64,000 nt of DNA, taken from contig NC_053147.1 of the NCBI RefSeq assembly GCF_016808335.1, forward strand, positions 68,632,960-68,696,959. Direction: 5' to 3'. Positions 44,726 through 56,106 of this stretch are shown in pieces (the stretch's first letter is position 1; every line of letters begins with the position of its first letter). A program made the position numbers and the translations under genes. The notes beneath the pieces were generated by a model. It saw only the letters and a program-made list of their open reading frames with translations, searched no databases and was not told the origin of the DNA. Source of the stretch: Panicum virgatum (lineage: Eukaryota; Streptophyta; Magnoliopsida; Poales; Poaceae).

Positions 44726-46410
44726 TGTAAGGATCGATGGACCAAGAGGGGGGGTGAATTGGGCCTTTTTCAATTTCTAAAGCAAAGTAAGGCAACCTTA
44801 ACCTATGCAAAGCTAGTAGGGCACCAATTCACCAACCGGATAACTAAGCTACCTACACAAGCTAAGAGAGATAAAAACAAAGTAAAGCCTAGCAAGGTAG
44901 AGCTAAGTTATGATCTCTAAGTCAAGCACATGAGTAAATTGCATGAAGGAAAATGCTTGAATAAAAGGAATGGACAAGAGACAACCGGATTTTTTCCCGT
45001 GGTATCGATGTGTTGGCACACACCCCTAATCCACGTTGTGACACTCTCAAAGAGTCTTGTCACCTCCCAAGTCACCGAGACGAGGGCGCTCACTAAGAGT
45101 CTCCGTTCACCATCCCGGCGTGGTGGAGATCAAGCCACGTACAATCTTCTTCTCCGGGCTCCCACAATCCTTGGCAAGCTCCGCGAGAAACACCTCGATC
45201 ACCAAGATCGCCTAGGTGATGCCAATCACCAAGAGTAACAAGCTAAGGCCTTCACTTGAGCAAGAACCGATCACCAAGAACGGATGCACACTAGCTTCTC
45301 TCTACTCAAGTCCTTAATCTTGCTTCTTGATTGATTGAATGCACAAGTATGTGAATGATGAAGCTCAAGGTGGCTCTTGACTATGGTATGAGTGTTTGGA
45401 TGTTGCCTGGTGTCAAGAGTGGGCGAAATGACCCATTGGAGGGGTATATATAGGCAGCTCACACAAATAGAGCCGTTGGAGAAAAGCTGCCAGAAAACTG
45501 CGTAGCGCCGGTTAATCCGACGTACCCCCCATTGTCATCGTCGGTTTAACCGGTGAATGTAAACTGCCTCTTCTGAAAACTAGCCGTTACAACTGGGGCA
45601 GATTAACCGACGTAGCATCGGTTTAACCGGTGAGTGTAGTTGTCCACTGAACCACTGAAAAACCAAGTCTCTGGACAACTGCACCGACGTTAACTCAAAC
45701 CTATCGTCGGTTTAACCGGTGAGTACAACTTTTAAATTCCTCTGAAAAACCATCTCACTGGTCAATTGCACCGACGTCTTGATTCAAACAGCGTCGGTTA
45801 ATCCGGTGAATAGAACTTGAATTTCCCTGGAAAAACCAACTCTGGACCAATGCACCGACGTTAAATTCAAACACGTCGGTTTAACCGGTGTATTGAATTT
45901 GTCCAGACTCTGCTGACTTCGTTTAACCGACGTATAGAAAATTGAGAGCGTCGGTTAAACCGGTGTATAGACTTTTTCTGATTTTGTCTTTTCTGATTTG
46001 AGTCTTGAATGAAATCCAAATATTCTTGAGATATAGTTTGAGAACCACTTATTTGAACTTCTAGAAACCTGAGTGACCATAGTGTGCATCCATTTTCAAA
46101 TGACCATGTCCATGCTCAAGTTACTAAGCCTTAACCCCTCTTAATAGTGCGATCACTACAAAACTATAAAACCTATACTAACCTAAGTGTCCTTCTCAAC
46201 CTTGTGACACTTAGGACTAGAAAGATCCTTAGCCTTGACATATATAAGTTGAAAACCGAGATCGCCTTTTAGGATAACCGAAATTGAGGGGCCTCTTTTG
46301 ACATATGACCAAATGAGCGATAATGATCTATTAAGCTGCACAAACTCATTAGTCACAATAATGGTTGTCATTAATCACCGAAACATACCTTGAGGGCCTA
46401 GATGCTTACA
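44726..46410 (-). repeat. Sirevirus 3' LTR (left copy)
   Basis: 1685 bp, plus-strand ends TGTAAGGATC and GATGCTTACA (perfect TGTAAG/CTTACA inverted ends). On the minus strand this is the downstream LTR. A TATATATA box lies at 45445-45452. Confidence 0.95.
45505..45970. repeat. Array of ACCGACG/CGTCGGTTTAACCGGT foldback modules in the LTR
   Basis: About six modules, each with CACCGACGT or close variant, a short spacer, then CGTCGGTTTAACCGGTG. The halves ACCGACG and CGTCGGT can pair, and TTAACCGGT is itself partly palindromic. The same array is in the other LTR (about 56900-57365), and related words recur at 49735-50050. Repeated palindromic motifs in LTRs are a published hallmark of Sireviruses. 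Confidence 0.85.
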
Positions 46411-46424
46411 ATCTCCCCCTTTTT
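46411..46424 (-). other. Sirevirus polypurine tract
   Basis: Minus strand reads AAAAAGGGGGAGAT directly before the 3' LTR, the plus-strand DNA primer site. Confidence 0.88.
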
Positions 46425-46724
46425 GGTGATTGATGACAACACAAACATAAATAACGAGAGAGCGAGAAAGATAAAACAGGATAAACACAAGCAAACTCGA
46501 AAGCAGGACCAAAGAGCTCAAAGGCTCAAACGAAATCCATAGATATGTCTCAAAGAACGGCATACTCAAGCGACAAATGTACATATCCATGAATTAACAC
46601 CAAATGTGATACAAAGAAACAAAGTCCTGATAACTACGAGCTCTCTCTAGCTCTACCCTCCCCCTAACTCTGGTGCTCCCCCTAACACCTCTCCCCCTTT
46701 GGCATCAAAGCACCAAAAGGCGAG
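46425..46724. other. 3' untranslated part of the Sirevirus internal region
   Basis: About 300 bases between the third ORF's stop and the PPT, with no ORF or repeat of note. Confidence 0.6.
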
Positions 46725-49268
46725 CTACGGGTCGTGCTGTCGTGGTACGGCGACGAAGCGGTCCGGGTCGTCGTCGTCGGACGGAGAACTCTCACCCTCG
46801 GTGACAGACGGAAGCTGCTGGTCTGGGTCTGAGCTCACTGGGGGAGTAACTGTCGTGGAGGCTCTCGTGCTGGCACTGCCTGGTAGAGGATCCGTAGAAG
46901 TCGTAACCGGGTCAGCAGAAGAAGTATCAATCTCTGAAGAGGTGACTGCTGAGGCTGCCGGCTGCGTCGACTGTGGAAGCAGGGACTCCTCTACTGCTCC
47001 TCCCCCTGAAGGTGCTGCCTGAAGTGAGGAGGGGAGGGCGACCGACTGAACCGCTGGCGGTGAGTCCTGAAAGAGTGTGGTCGCCGGCAGTGGTGAAAAG
47101 AGCGGACGACCGGCAGACCCAAAGAGTGCTGACATCGAGAATGTGGTCTCCGGTGTCGCTGAGGTAGCTGGAGCTGCAGTAGGAGCTGGAGGAGGAGGAG
47201 CTGGTGTGACGGCAAGCTGAGGTGCTCCTACACCCTGAAGTCCGGGCTGCTGCTGCTGTGGGGCGAGTCCGGTGTGAGAGTAAAGCTGGGAGATCATCCC
47301 GAACATCGCCATCATGCCCTGCTGCATCTGCTGGAACTGAGCGTCTGTCCTCTGTGAAACTCTGTCAATGAGGCCGACAAAACGCTCCTCTGTCGCTGCA
47401 CGCTCTCGGGCTGCCTCTCTCTGAATAGCAGCAATCTGAGCCTCATGGGCTCTCCTGGCCTCCTCCTGAGCAAGTCTGTCCTCTCTCTGCTGGGTCACGA
47501 GCTGCTGTAGAAGTGAAGTGAGCTCGGACGACTGAGTCACCTGAGACTCAGAGACTGTAGCAGCTGCTGGTGACTCTGGAGCTGGCTCTCTAGACCCTCC
47601 TGCCTCGTGGTCGTGACTAGCTGGGGCTGCTGCAGGGAAGTACTCTACGTCCTCGGAGGAGTCTGACTCAAGCTCAGACCAGTGTATCTCATCATCTCCC
47701 CCGGGAAGCTGTGCCTCTGCTGCTAGGAGTGCCTCATCCTCCTCTGCCACTCGTGCCTGAACCTCCGGTGACAGTCGAGCCATCGCTGCTCTATCTGCGT
47801 GTCTGCCCCTCCTCCTGTCCTGTGGAGCTGTGGGTCGGTAGACAGGGAACCTGGGAGCCTCGTCGTGACGGTAAGGAGCACTGATGGGTGACTCTGCTGG
47901 CACTATCATAGAGCAAATGTAACTGATCCAGTGCGCATAGGGAAACTGTCGCACCACACCCATCCCGTCTGTGATCACATCCTCTATCTCAGCCAGAATA
48001 AAGTCAACTATGTCAAAGGGCTCGTGAGTGAGGATGTGTAGAAGCAGGAGCTGCTGCAGTCCCGTAAACCCCTCTGGGTAGCCACTCCTCGGTAACAGAG
48101 TCCTCCGGAGTGCCATGTGAACAGCGTAAGCCTCTGGGGTCAGCAAGCTCGGCACTCTGGCGTAGGAGGCTGGGAATGGCTGGCGGAAGCACTGAGTGAT
48201 CGCCTCGTGAGAAGGAGCAATCCCGCCAACCATCGCCCTGCGGGGCGGATCTGAGTCCCCGTAAACCCTCTCGTGCAGCGAGACGTCGACCAGGTCAACT
48301 CCAAGAATGCCAGCAATGGTTGCCCTCGACAAACCAAAGTCCTGCCCTCCAAACATGAAGTGTACAGCTCTGCGCTCGGGGGCTATCCAAGCTGTAGCGT
48401 AGAACACTCTGACCCAGTCCTCGATATAACGGTTCTGCTCCATCTCTAGCAGTCTAGGCAGACCTCTGAAGTGAGCAAAGTGTGCTCTCACATCTGCTCC
48501 CCCTGCGGCTGTCCTCAGTGAGACCCAGTCAAGAACCCTGTGCTGAAAGATCCGGTGGCCCCGCCTCTGGTAGGTCTCGTAGAAACTGGCCTGTAGCAAA
48601 GTCCAGAACCTCCTGTCGACTCTGCTGTCTCGGGTCACCGGGAACCAGACCTCCTCGTCAACACTCCACCTGAGCCTCTTGACCTTGGCCGCATTGGCTC
48701 GGGTCAAGTTCTGGAGCAGCACACCTGGCTCCAGACGCACAACAGTGTCCATACGGAACACTGCGCGCTCGGCCTCTAGGGCCTCGGCTCTACGAGCTGC
48801 TGCTGCTGCAGCTGTGGACCTGCGAGGCTCCTGTGGCTGGTGACCTCCTCGCGTCCTCGGTCCAGTGCGACGCTCGGTCGCTGGTGAAGTCTCTGCTGCT
48901 GGGGATGTCTGCCGAGTGCGGCCAGACCGTCGTAGAGTCGGTGACTCCTGTGTGCTCTGCCCCTGAGACTGCTCGGACTGCTCTGCCTCTGAATCTGAAT
49001 CTGCAGCTGTATCTGACTGATCTGACTCTGCTGCTGCTGCTGTCGCGGCTCTGGTGGCCCTGGCACCTCTCACTCTGCCCATGCCCCTGCCTCTGCCTCT
49101 GCCTCTGGGGTCCTCCCTGATCTGGAACGGACGAGCGCGGCCTGATGCCTGCTCCTCGGCGGCCTTGGCCACCATCTCGGCCTTCTCGGCCTCCTTCTCT
49201 GCACGAGTCCGCTTGCGAGCGGGCTTCTCGACCACAACTTCCTTACCCTTCCTCTTCTCGCGACCCAT
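46725..49268 (-). CDS. Sirevirus third ORF downstream of pol, 847 aa, function unproven
   Basis: Uninterrupted ORF in the slot where Sireviruses carry an envelope-like gene. Residues 1-45 are strongly basic (MGREKRKGKEVV; RKRTRAEKEAEK), followed by an RGRGRGRGMGR run and an Ala/Glu/Ser-rich acidic region. About 185-460 is a globular domain (DSRVDRRFWTLLQASFYET; HFMFGGQDFGLSRATIAGIL) that I relate to the 'putative plant transposon protein' family. About 595-690 is a Gln/Glu/Arg coiled coil, then a Pro/Ser/Thr-rich tail. I see no signal peptide and no clear transmembrane segment, so an envelope role is not supported by sequence; the basic, RGG-like N-terminus points to nucleic-acid or nuclear association. 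Start MGREK is the first ATG of the frame. Confidence 0.85.
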   Translation of the reverse strand: MGREKRKGKEVVVEKPARKRTRAEKEAEKAEMVAKAAEEQASGRARPFQIREDPRGRGRGRGMGRVRGARATRAATAAAAESDQSDTAADSDSEAEQSEQSQGQSTQESPTLRRSGRTRQTSPAAETSPATERRTGPRTRGGHQPQEPRRSTAAAAAARRAEALEAERAVFRMDTVVRLEPGVLLQNLTRANAAKVKRLRWSVDEEVWFPVTRDSRVDRRFWTLLQASFYETYQRRGHRIFQHRVLDWVSLRTAAGGADVRAHFAHFRGLPRLLEMEQNRYIEDWVRVFYATAWIAPERRAVHFMFGGQDFGLSRATIAGILGVDLVDVSLHERVYGDSDPPRRAMVGGIAPSHEAITQCFRQPFPASYARVPSLLTPEAYAVHMALRRTLLPRSGYPEGFTGLQQLLLLHILTHEPFDIVDFILAEIEDVITDGMGVVRQFPYAHWISYICSMIVPAESPISAPYRHDEAPRFPVYRPTAPQDRRRGRHADRAAMARLSPEVQARVAEEDEALLAAEAQLPGGDDEIHWSELESDSSEDVEYFPAAAPASHDHEAGGSREPAPESPAAATVSESQVTQSSELTSLLQQLVTQQREDRLAQEEARRAHEAQIAAIQREAARERAATEERFVGLIDRVSQRTDAQFQQMQQGMMAMFGMISQLYSHTGLAPQQQQPGLQGVGAPQLAVTPAPPPPAPTAAPATSATPETTFSMSALFGSAGRPLFSPLPATTLFQDSPPAVQSVALPSSLQAAPSGGGAVEESLLPQSTQPAASAVTSSEIDTSSADPVTTSTDPLPGSASTRASTTVTPPVSSDPDQQLPSVTEGESSPSDDDDPDRFVAVPRQHDP

Positions 49269-50679
49269 CTTCGACTGACGGTGTGCGGAACACGAACGCG
49301 GCGCGAAAGAAACAGCTCAGGCAAAACGTCGAGCACCTGGCGAGCACTAGGTGAAAAGGTGCTGCGGATGTGGCTGCGGCGCGGGGCTGCGGCTCTGAGC
49401 ACGAGGATGGCGTGGAGTACGGCGGCGCTCGGCGAGGGAGACTCGTGCGGCGGTGAGGGCGAAAAGCAAGCGGCGGCGGCGGCGAGCGCAGGCGGCGGCG
49501 CAGGCGCGCACGGGCGGCGCTGGGCGAGCGCGAGGGCGCGGCGGCGACGGCTTGACGTGCAGGCGAGCGGCGGCGAGTGGTGGCGGCGTGGGCGCACGGC
49601 GGCGGTGTGAAGAGACGGCGGCGGCGAGAAGGGAAGGCGGCGGCGGCTCGAGATGAATGCGGGCGAAACAGAGGAAAGAGAGGCGGCGGCTCGAGCACGA
49701 CTCATATATGACAGGTGGGACCCACGATTTTCCTTTACACCGGTTGATCCGACGCGTAGGGTTTGAACGCCGGTTGATTGCGTCGGTGTAGTTCACCCGA
49801 GGCTCTACCAGATCTGTTTTTGAACGCCGGTTGAACCGATGCTGTCAAAAATGAACTCGTCGGTTGATTGATCAAAGCACCGGTTGATTGCTAGGTCTGT
49901 TTTGCATTTATGATCACCGGTTGATCCGATGATGTGACTTTTGTATACGCCGGTTGAACGCCTGAAACTTGACTGAGCTGAGACAAACTTTAGTAACGCC
50001 GGTTGAACCGATGATGATGCTCCATTGAACGTCGGTTTAACCGGTGAAGCCAAAAACCACACTCAGCTCACTCTTCTATGCTAAGTCCAATAAACTTATA
50101 AAATTCAAATAAACTCAAGTTAATGGACTTGCATAGGCGACTTTACCCCTCAAAATAAATAGGATAGCACACTTGCTTAAATAAATTTCTTTTTAAACAC
50201 AAGGAAAAGCCGTAAGAGAGACAAAGCGCCAAATAAAATGTATGAGCCATGTCATAGGAATATTGAAGATAGAAAGCTTCAAACTCATCATGACATTGCT
50301 CACTAGGCAATAACGCACCTAACACTTTGCTCTTTTCACTTTTCATGAATTAAGATCTTGTATATGAAAACAAGTCTCATTTTCATCAAGTGATCTCCTT
50401 TGTGACCCTTACGCATGCAATGATGATGCAAACTATAACCACATGCGAAAGTATAGTAAACATGAAGTGCACACCTATATGACAAGAAATGCATAACAAG
50501 AAATTAAGATCTACTTGTCAAGTTTGAACCCACGGGAAGCTTCTTCATGATGAGCCTTTCTACAAGCCTAGAGGAAAACAAGTGGACCACCACCTCTAGC
50601 TAAACCCTTGCTCATCACTATCTTACCATGGTTAGACAAGTGTCCTATATGTATGCATTTTTCTATATGACATGGCAAC
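49269..50679 (-). other. Spacer between pol and third ORF
   Basis: About 1.4 kb. The part nearest the third ORF (49300-49720) is GC-rich and leader-like; 49735-50050 carries GGTTGA/ACCGG repeats; 50060-50670 is AT-rich with no ORF. It probably holds a splice acceptor or promoter used to express the third ORF. Confidence 0.6.
49735..50050. repeat. CGCCGGTTGAACCGATG repeat cluster upstream of third ORF
   Basis: Seven or more diverged copies of CGCCGGTTGA-x-CCGATG, clearly related to the CGTCGGTTTAACCGGTG modules in the LTR. They lie just 5' (minus strand) of the GC-rich leader of the third ORF. Confidence 0.8.
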
Positions 50680-53600
50680 TTACATGACGTTTGCCGCATC
50701 TAACACATTAAGCTCATTCCTTAGCCTAACAAAGGTACTCTCGTCTAAAGGTTTTGTGAATATATCCGCCAATTGCTCCTCGGATCTCACACCTTGAAGG
50801 GAAATGTCCCCCTTGGCTTCGTGATCACGCAAGAAGTGATGGCGAATATCAATGTGCTTTGTGCGAGAGTGTTGAACTGGATTCTTGGCAATTTTTACGG
50901 CACTTTCATTGTCACAAAGGAGTGGGATCCTATCTAGTTTCACACCAAAGTCCAAAAGGGTTTGCTTCATATATAGGATTTGGGCACAACATGCACCGGC
51001 CGCTATATATTCCGCTTCCGCGGTGGACAAAGCCACGGAATTTTGCTTCTTACTCGACCAAGAAACTAGAGAACGCCCAAGCAAGTGGCAACCCCCGGAG
51101 GTACTCTTGCGATCCACACGGCTTCCGGCAAAATCCGAATCCGAGTATCCCAAGAGATCTAAACTAGCGCCTTTGGGGTACCACAAGCCTATGCTAGGAG
51201 TGTGCTTGAGATACCGAAGGATCCTATTCACAGCTGAAAGGTGTGACTCCTTTGGGTTAGCTTGAAAGCGGGCACACAAGCACACACTAAACATTATATC
51301 GGGCCTAGATGCGGTAAGGTAAAGCAAAGACCCTATCATAGAACGATAGAGGGATTGATCAACCGGTTTACCGTCCACATCCAAGTCGAGATGCCCATTG
51401 GTTGCCATGGGTGTCTTGATTGGCTTGCACTCATCCATCTTGAACTTCTTCAAGATATCTTTGGTATATTTTTCTTGATGGATGAATGTCCCTTCCTTCA
51501 TTTGTTTGACTTGAAAACCAAGGAAGAAGGTCAATTCGCCAATCATGGACATCTCGAATTCCCTAGACATCATGGTAGCAAACTCATGGCTTAGTAAATC
51601 ATTAGTTGAGCCAAAGATAATATCGTCAACATAAATTTGACAAATGAAAAGATCCCCGTTGACGTCTTTTGTGAACAACGTGGTGTCCACCCTCCCGATC
51701 TTGAAGCCTTGCATGATTAGGAAGTCACGAAGCCTCTCATACCAAGCCCTTGGAGCTTGTTTTAGCCCATAGAGTGCCTTGTGCAACCTATAAACATGGT
51801 TAGGATTCCTCGGATCTTCAAACCCGGGAGGTTGCTCAACATAAACAAGTTCGTTAATAACGCCATTTAAGAATGCACTTTTCACATCCATTTGATACAA
51901 CTTAATGTTATGATGTGAAGAGTAAGCAAGAAGGATACGGATAGCTTCAAGTCTTGCGACCGGAGCAAAAGTTTCACCAAAATCCAAACCTTCGACTTGA
52001 GAGAACCCTTTTGCCACAAGTCTTGCTTTGTTGCGTATCACCACCCCATGTTCATCTTGCTTGTTTCGAAAGACCCACTTGGTGCCGATGATGTTCTTGT
52101 CTTTCGGAGGAGCTTCGAGGACCCAAACTTCATTGCGGGTGAAGTTGTTCAACTCATCTTGCATGGCCATCACCCAATCCGAGTCCTCAAGCGCTTCCTC
52201 TATGCTAGTGGGTTCAATACAAGAAACAAACGAGTGATGTTCGCAAAATGAAGCATGTTTAGAGCGAGTTCTTACTCCCTTGGAAGGACTACCAATGATT
52301 TGATCAATTGGATGATCCTTGGAGATGCGACCATGCTTCACTAGCGGTACTTGTGTTGATGCTTGTTGGGGTGGATCATGAGTGACTTGTGCTTGTGGTG
52401 GAACACTTTGCTCTTCTTGTTCTTGAACTTGGGGTGTTGGTGTTGGCACATCTTCTTGAGGTTGTGAATCATCTTTTTCTTGATCTTTATCCACTTGGGG
52501 CGCCGTGGAGGTGCTTGGTGTAGATGAGGAAGGTCCTCCCCCTTGATCATTGTCTTCATGCATCTCTTCTGGCTTGATATCCCCAATGGACATCTTCTTC
52601 AAAGCTTCATCAATCTCCTCATCACCTACATTCTCATAGCCAACAACCTCCTCTTGGGAGCCATTAGATTCATCAAACTCCACATCACATGTTTCTTCAA
52701 CTAACCCGGAGGTTTGATTGAATACTCTATATGCTTTGGAGTTTGATGCATAACCAAGAAAGAAACCTTCATCACATCTACTTTCAAACTTACCGAGCCT
52801 TTTCTTCTTATAGATGAAGCATTTGCAACCAAAGACCCGAAAGTATGATATATTGGGTTTCTTCCCGGTGATGAGCTCATATGGAGTTTTCTTGAGGAGT
52901 CGGTGAGGATATACTCGGTTGGATGCATGACACGCCGTGTTGATTGCTTCCGCCCAAAACTTCTCGGACGTGCCATAATCATCCAACATTGCTCTAGCTA
53001 GGGTGATGAGAGTCTTGTTCTTTCTTTCCACCACTCCATTTTGTTGAGGCGTGTAGGTGGCGGAAAACTCATGCTTGATGCCCTCTTCATCGCACCATTC
53101 TTCAATCTTCATGTTCTTGAATTCGGTGCCGTTGTCACTCCGGATCTTCACAATTGGGGAGTTGTACTCCCTTTGAGCTCTTCTTGCAAATGTCTTGAAG
53201 AGTTCCGGAGTTTCACCCTTATCGCCTAGAAACATAACCCAAGTGTAACGTGAAAAATCATCAACAATTACTAGGCAATAGAGGTTACCACCAATGCTCT
53301 TGTATGTAGTTGGACCAAAGAGATCCATGTGAAGTAGCTCGAGCGGCTTGGAGGTAGACAACATCGTCTTGATGGGATGATGTGTTGCAACTTGCTTCCC
53401 GGCTTGACATGCTTTACATAGCTTGTTCTTGTCAAAGGTGACGTCCTTCAAGCCGGTGATCATCCCTCTCTTGTGGGCTTTCTTGAGATTGCTCATGCCA
53501 ATATGAGCAATTCTTCTATGCCAAAGCCACCCAAGAGAAGACTTGGTGAAGAGGCATGTCATGGTGCTTGTTTGCTTTGAAGAGAAATCCACCAAGTAAA

Positions 53601-53946
53601 TGTTGCCATGCCTAAACCCCGTGAATACCAATGACTTGTCTTTTTCATGAGTTACTACAACACCATTCTTGTCAAAGGCACACGTTAGTCCAAGATCACA
53701 CAATTGAGCAATTGAAATAAGATTAAAACTAAGTGCTTCTACAAACAAAACATTAGAAATAGATAAATCTTTAGAGATTGCTATTCTACCCAAACCTAAA
53801 ACTTTTCCCCTTGAGTTATCACCATAGGTGACATGTTCATGATCGCCGGGGTCTTCAAGGGAGGTGAACATGCTATCATTGCCGGTCATATGTTGAGAGC
53901 AACCGCTATCAAGTACCCAATGTTTTCCACCGGCTTTGTAGTTCAC
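50680..53946 (-). CDS. Sirevirus pol: protease, integrase, reverse transcriptase, RNase H
   Basis: Open for 1088 codons to the stop at 50680. Order seen: aspartic protease ([12 protein letters not shown], residues 11-22); integrase zinc region (H143, H148, C177, C180); integrase core D208, D271, E307, with 35 residues between the last two; reverse transcriptase ([34 protein letters not shown]); RNase H ([28 protein letters not shown]). The PR-IN-RT-RH order defines Ty1/Copia. The frame is shifted by one base from gag, and a TAG directly precedes the first listed codon, which is GTG, so pol cannot start at an ATG here; the true start must come through frameshifting, splicing or internal initiation. 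Confidence 0.95.
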   Translation of the reverse strand: MNYKAGGKHWVLDSGCSQHMTGNDSMFTSLEDPGDHEHVTYGDNSRGKVLGLGRIAISKDLSISNVLFVEALSFNLISIAQLCDLGLTCAFDKNGVVVTHEKDKSLVFTGFRHGNIYLVDFSSKQTSTMTCLFTKSSLGWLWHRRIAHIGMSNLKKAHKRGMITGLKDVTFDKNKLCKACQAGKQVATHHPIKTMLSTSKPLELLHMDLFGPTTYKSIGGNLYCLVIVDDFSRYTWVMFLGDKGETPELFKTFARRAQREYNSPIVKIRSDNGTEFKNMKIEEWCDEEGIKHEFSATYTPQQNGVVERKNKTLITLARAMLDDYGTSEKFWAEAINTACHASNRVYPHRLLKKTPYELITGKKPNISYFRVFGCKCFIYKKKRLGKFESRCDEGFFLGYASNSKAYRVFNQTSGLVEETCDVEFDESNGSQEEVVGYENVGDEEIDEALKKMSIGDIKPEEMHEDNDQGGGPSSSTPSTSTAPQVDKDQEKDDSQPQEDVPTPTPQVQEQEEQSVPPQAQVTHDPPQQASTQVPLVKHGRISKDHPIDQIIGSPSKGVRTRSKHASFCEHHSFVSCIEPTSIEEALEDSDWVMAMQDELNNFTRNEVWVLEAPPKDKNIIGTKWVFRNKQDEHGVVIRNKARLVAKGFSQVEGLDFGETFAPVARLEAIRILLAYSSHHNIKLYQMDVKSAFLNGVINELVYVEQPPGFEDPRNPNHVYRLHKALYGLKQAPRAWYERLRDFLIMQGFKIGRVDTTLFTKDVNGDLFICQIYVDDIIFGSTNDLLSHEFATMMSREFEMSMIGELTFFLGFQVKQMKEGTFIHQEKYTKDILKKFKMDECKPIKTPMATNGHLDLDVDGKPVDQSLYRSMIGSLLYLTASRPDIMFSVCLCARFQANPKESHLSAVNRILRYLKHTPSIGLWYPKGASLDLLGYSDSDFAGSRVDRKSTSGGCHLLGRSLVSWSSKKQNSVALSTAEAEYIAAGACCAQILYMKQTLLDFGVKLDRIPLLCDNESAVKIAKNPVQHSRTKHIDIRHHFLRDHEAKGDISLQGVRSEEQLADIFTKPLDESTFVRLRNELNVLDAANVM

Positions 53947-53962
53947 CTACACACATGAGAGT

Positions 53963-56065
53963 TCACTTTTGAGTTTTAGGAACCCAAACAAGCTTTGGGC
54001 CTTGCACATGTGTGACAAGAGCTTTTGGGACCCAAAGTTGCTTGGGGAGCTTTTTCTTTGACTCCTTAGTGAGTTTGCCAATGAATTTGGCCTTCACCTT
54101 GCCCTTCACTTTACTCAAGAGAAAATGGTTATTTTCAAACATTGATGAGTAATTCTTAGGTAAAGTGGGAAGAGGACGTGATGGTAAGGTGCACTCCCTA
54201 GTGTGGTGCCCGGTGACTTGACAATGTTGGCAATATGATCCAACTTCCTTGATGAAGCTAATCTTGATCTCCGGAGAAGGAGTAGTAGCTATGTTTGGCT
54301 CCGGAAATGAACCAAGACCTCTCTTGCCATAGTCACGGGCATTGTTGAAGAGAATCTCTTTGTGGATGTATTCTCCTCTTGAGAGCTTCTCCACACTACT
54401 CTTGAGGCTTGCAACTTGATCCATCAATTCCTTTTCCCTAGAAGGTGCAAGCTCGGGCAAAGCATTAGTAGCATTTGCATTAATGAGTAGGTCATCACAT
54501 GAAGTAGAAGCATTGACCTTCTCAATAGTTTCATGAGCAAAGTTCTCAAGACTTGGGTCAATTGCTTCATAGGCAAATTCAAGTTCTTGATACTTGTGAG
54601 CCAACTCCCTATGCTCTTGTTTAAGCTTTTTGTGGCTCTCTTCAACTTGCTTAGCAAGTACAAGTGACTCATTGTGCTTTTTGAGCAAGTCATTGTACTT
54701 GCCAAGCAAATCGGAGTGGGCAAGCTCTAACTTTGCACGAGTGCTCTCAAGAATCTTGACTTTGCCCTTTTCCCTCTTGATGACGGATGTATACTCATTA
54801 ATGAGGTTAGCAAACTCATTAGGGTCAAGCTCATCATCACTATCATCTTCACTCTCACATACCTTAGAGTTACCTTTGGCCATGAGGCACATTGGAGGTG
54901 GAGGTAGTGATGGTTCTTCATTTGTGAGGGCGATGGTGACTATGTCTTCTTCATCACTTGAATCTTCGCTTGATGAGACATCGGTCACCCACTCTTGTTT
55001 TTCCACCAAGAAGCTTCTCTTGGTGTGCCCTTTCTTCTTTGGGAAGAGCTTGGTCTTCTTGTCATGGCTCTTTTTCTTCCCAAGTCTCTTGTTTTTGTTC
55101 TTCCTTTCTTCTTCATCATCATCGCTTGAATCATGGCGATGCTTGCTCTTGTGATCCTTGTTTCTTTTGTCCGGCTTGGGGCAATTTGGACGGATGTGAC
55201 CTTTTTCTCCACAATTGTAGCAAATTTTGTTCTTGACATCCATTGGCCGGAACATTCCCTTCTTAGAGTCAAAGTTGAACCCCTTCTTGTTGATCTTGTC
55301 ATTCAAGCGGGTGAACTTTCTCATCATAAGAGCAAGCTCTCCATCATCTTCAACATCGGATGAGCTTTCATGATGATCATCTTCTTCATTGCTTGAGCTA
55401 GAATCTTGCTTGATCATCTTGAGCTTGCGGGCTTTGTTTGCCTTGGTCTTTAGAGCAATTGATTTGCTTGAAGTTGGCTCTTCGGACATACCAAGGATAC
55501 TCATCTCATGAGCGCGAATTTCGCCCACAAGTTCTCCTACTTCCATTGTGTCAAGATTCTCCTTTTGAAGCATAGCATTGATGATGTTATACTTGGGCTT
55601 CGGGAGGAGCATGAGAATCTTGCGATTGATGGAGGCACTGTCAATTTTGGATATTTCAAGTGCATTAATGTCCTTGACAATGACATTCAAGCGAGAGTAC
55701 ATATCATTGCAATTTTCATGAGCTAGCATTTTAAAAGAATCATACTTAGCTCTAAACAAGTGATATTTTTGTTCACGGACTTTTGTGGAGCCTTCATGAA
55801 TTTCAATTAGTTCTTTCCATATATCACTTGCTAAGTCCATGCCATTAACTCTAGCAAAGACTTCCTCACTAATGGCTTCGAAAATTGCATTTCTAGCCTT
55901 AGCATTCCATTTTAATTGTTCGGTGGTGGGAGTTCCGGTGAACCCGGTCTTAGTCGCCAACCATACTTCGGGGGCAATCGCATCAAGGTATGCGGCCATG
56001 CGAACTTTCCAATAGGCAAAGTTCTTGCCCTCGAAGTGAGGCGGCGAACCACCCATCTTGGCCAT
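53963..56065 (-). CDS. Sirevirus gag, 700 aa
   Basis: Forms the virus-like particle. Starts MAKMGGSPPHFEGKNF 42 bases after the PBS and ends KTQK-TGA at 53963. The capsid-like domain (YWKVRMAAYLDAI, WLATKTGF, EIHEGSTKVREQKYHLF) matches the UBN2/gag-polypeptide family of Copia elements. There are two zinc knuckles: CYNCGEKGHIRPNC near residue 284 and CQHCQVTGHHTREC near residue 612. Between them lie a Ser/Asp-rich segment and a long coiled coil (HSDLLGKYNDLLKKHNES). The large size and second knuckle are typical of Sireviruses. Intact. Confidence 0.94.
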   Translation of the reverse strand: MAKMGGSPPHFEGKNFAYWKVRMAAYLDAIAPEVWLATKTGFTGTPTTEQLKWNAKARNAIFEAISEEVFARVNGMDLASDIWKELIEIHEGSTKVREQKYHLFRAKYDSFKMLAHENCNDMYSRLNVIVKDINALEISKIDSASINRKILMLLPKPKYNIINAMLQKENLDTMEVGELVGEIRAHEMSILGMSEEPTSSKSIALKTKANKARKLKMIKQDSSSSNEEDDHHESSSDVEDDGELALMMRKFTRLNDKINKKGFNFDSKKGMFRPMDVKNKICYNCGEKGHIRPNCPKPDKRNKDHKSKHRHDSSDDDEEERKNKNKRLGKKKSHDKKTKLFPKKKGHTKRSFLVEKQEWVTDVSSSEDSSDEEDIVTIALTNEEPSLPPPPMCLMAKGNSKVCESEDDSDDELDPNEFANLINEYTSVIKREKGKVKILESTRAKLELAHSDLLGKYNDLLKKHNESLVLAKQVEESHKKLKQEHRELAHKYQELEFAYEAIDPSLENFAHETIEKVNASTSCDDLLINANATNALPELAPSREKELMDQVASLKSSVEKLSRGEYIHKEILFNNARDYGKRGLGSFPEPNIATTPSPEIKISFIKEVGSYCQHCQVTGHHTRECTLPSRPLPTLPKNYSSMFENNHFLLSKVKGKVKAKFIGKLTKESKKKLPKQLWVPKALVTHVQGPKLVWVPKTQK

Positions 56066-56106
56066 GGCTCTAGGCGGTGAAGCCTAATGATCCAAATGAG
56101 CAACGA

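Noticed and set aside
44930..45462. ORFs of 102 and 63 codons, repeated at 56325-56857
   Set aside because: They are duplicated only because they lie in the two Sirevirus LTRs; no homology or conserved function.
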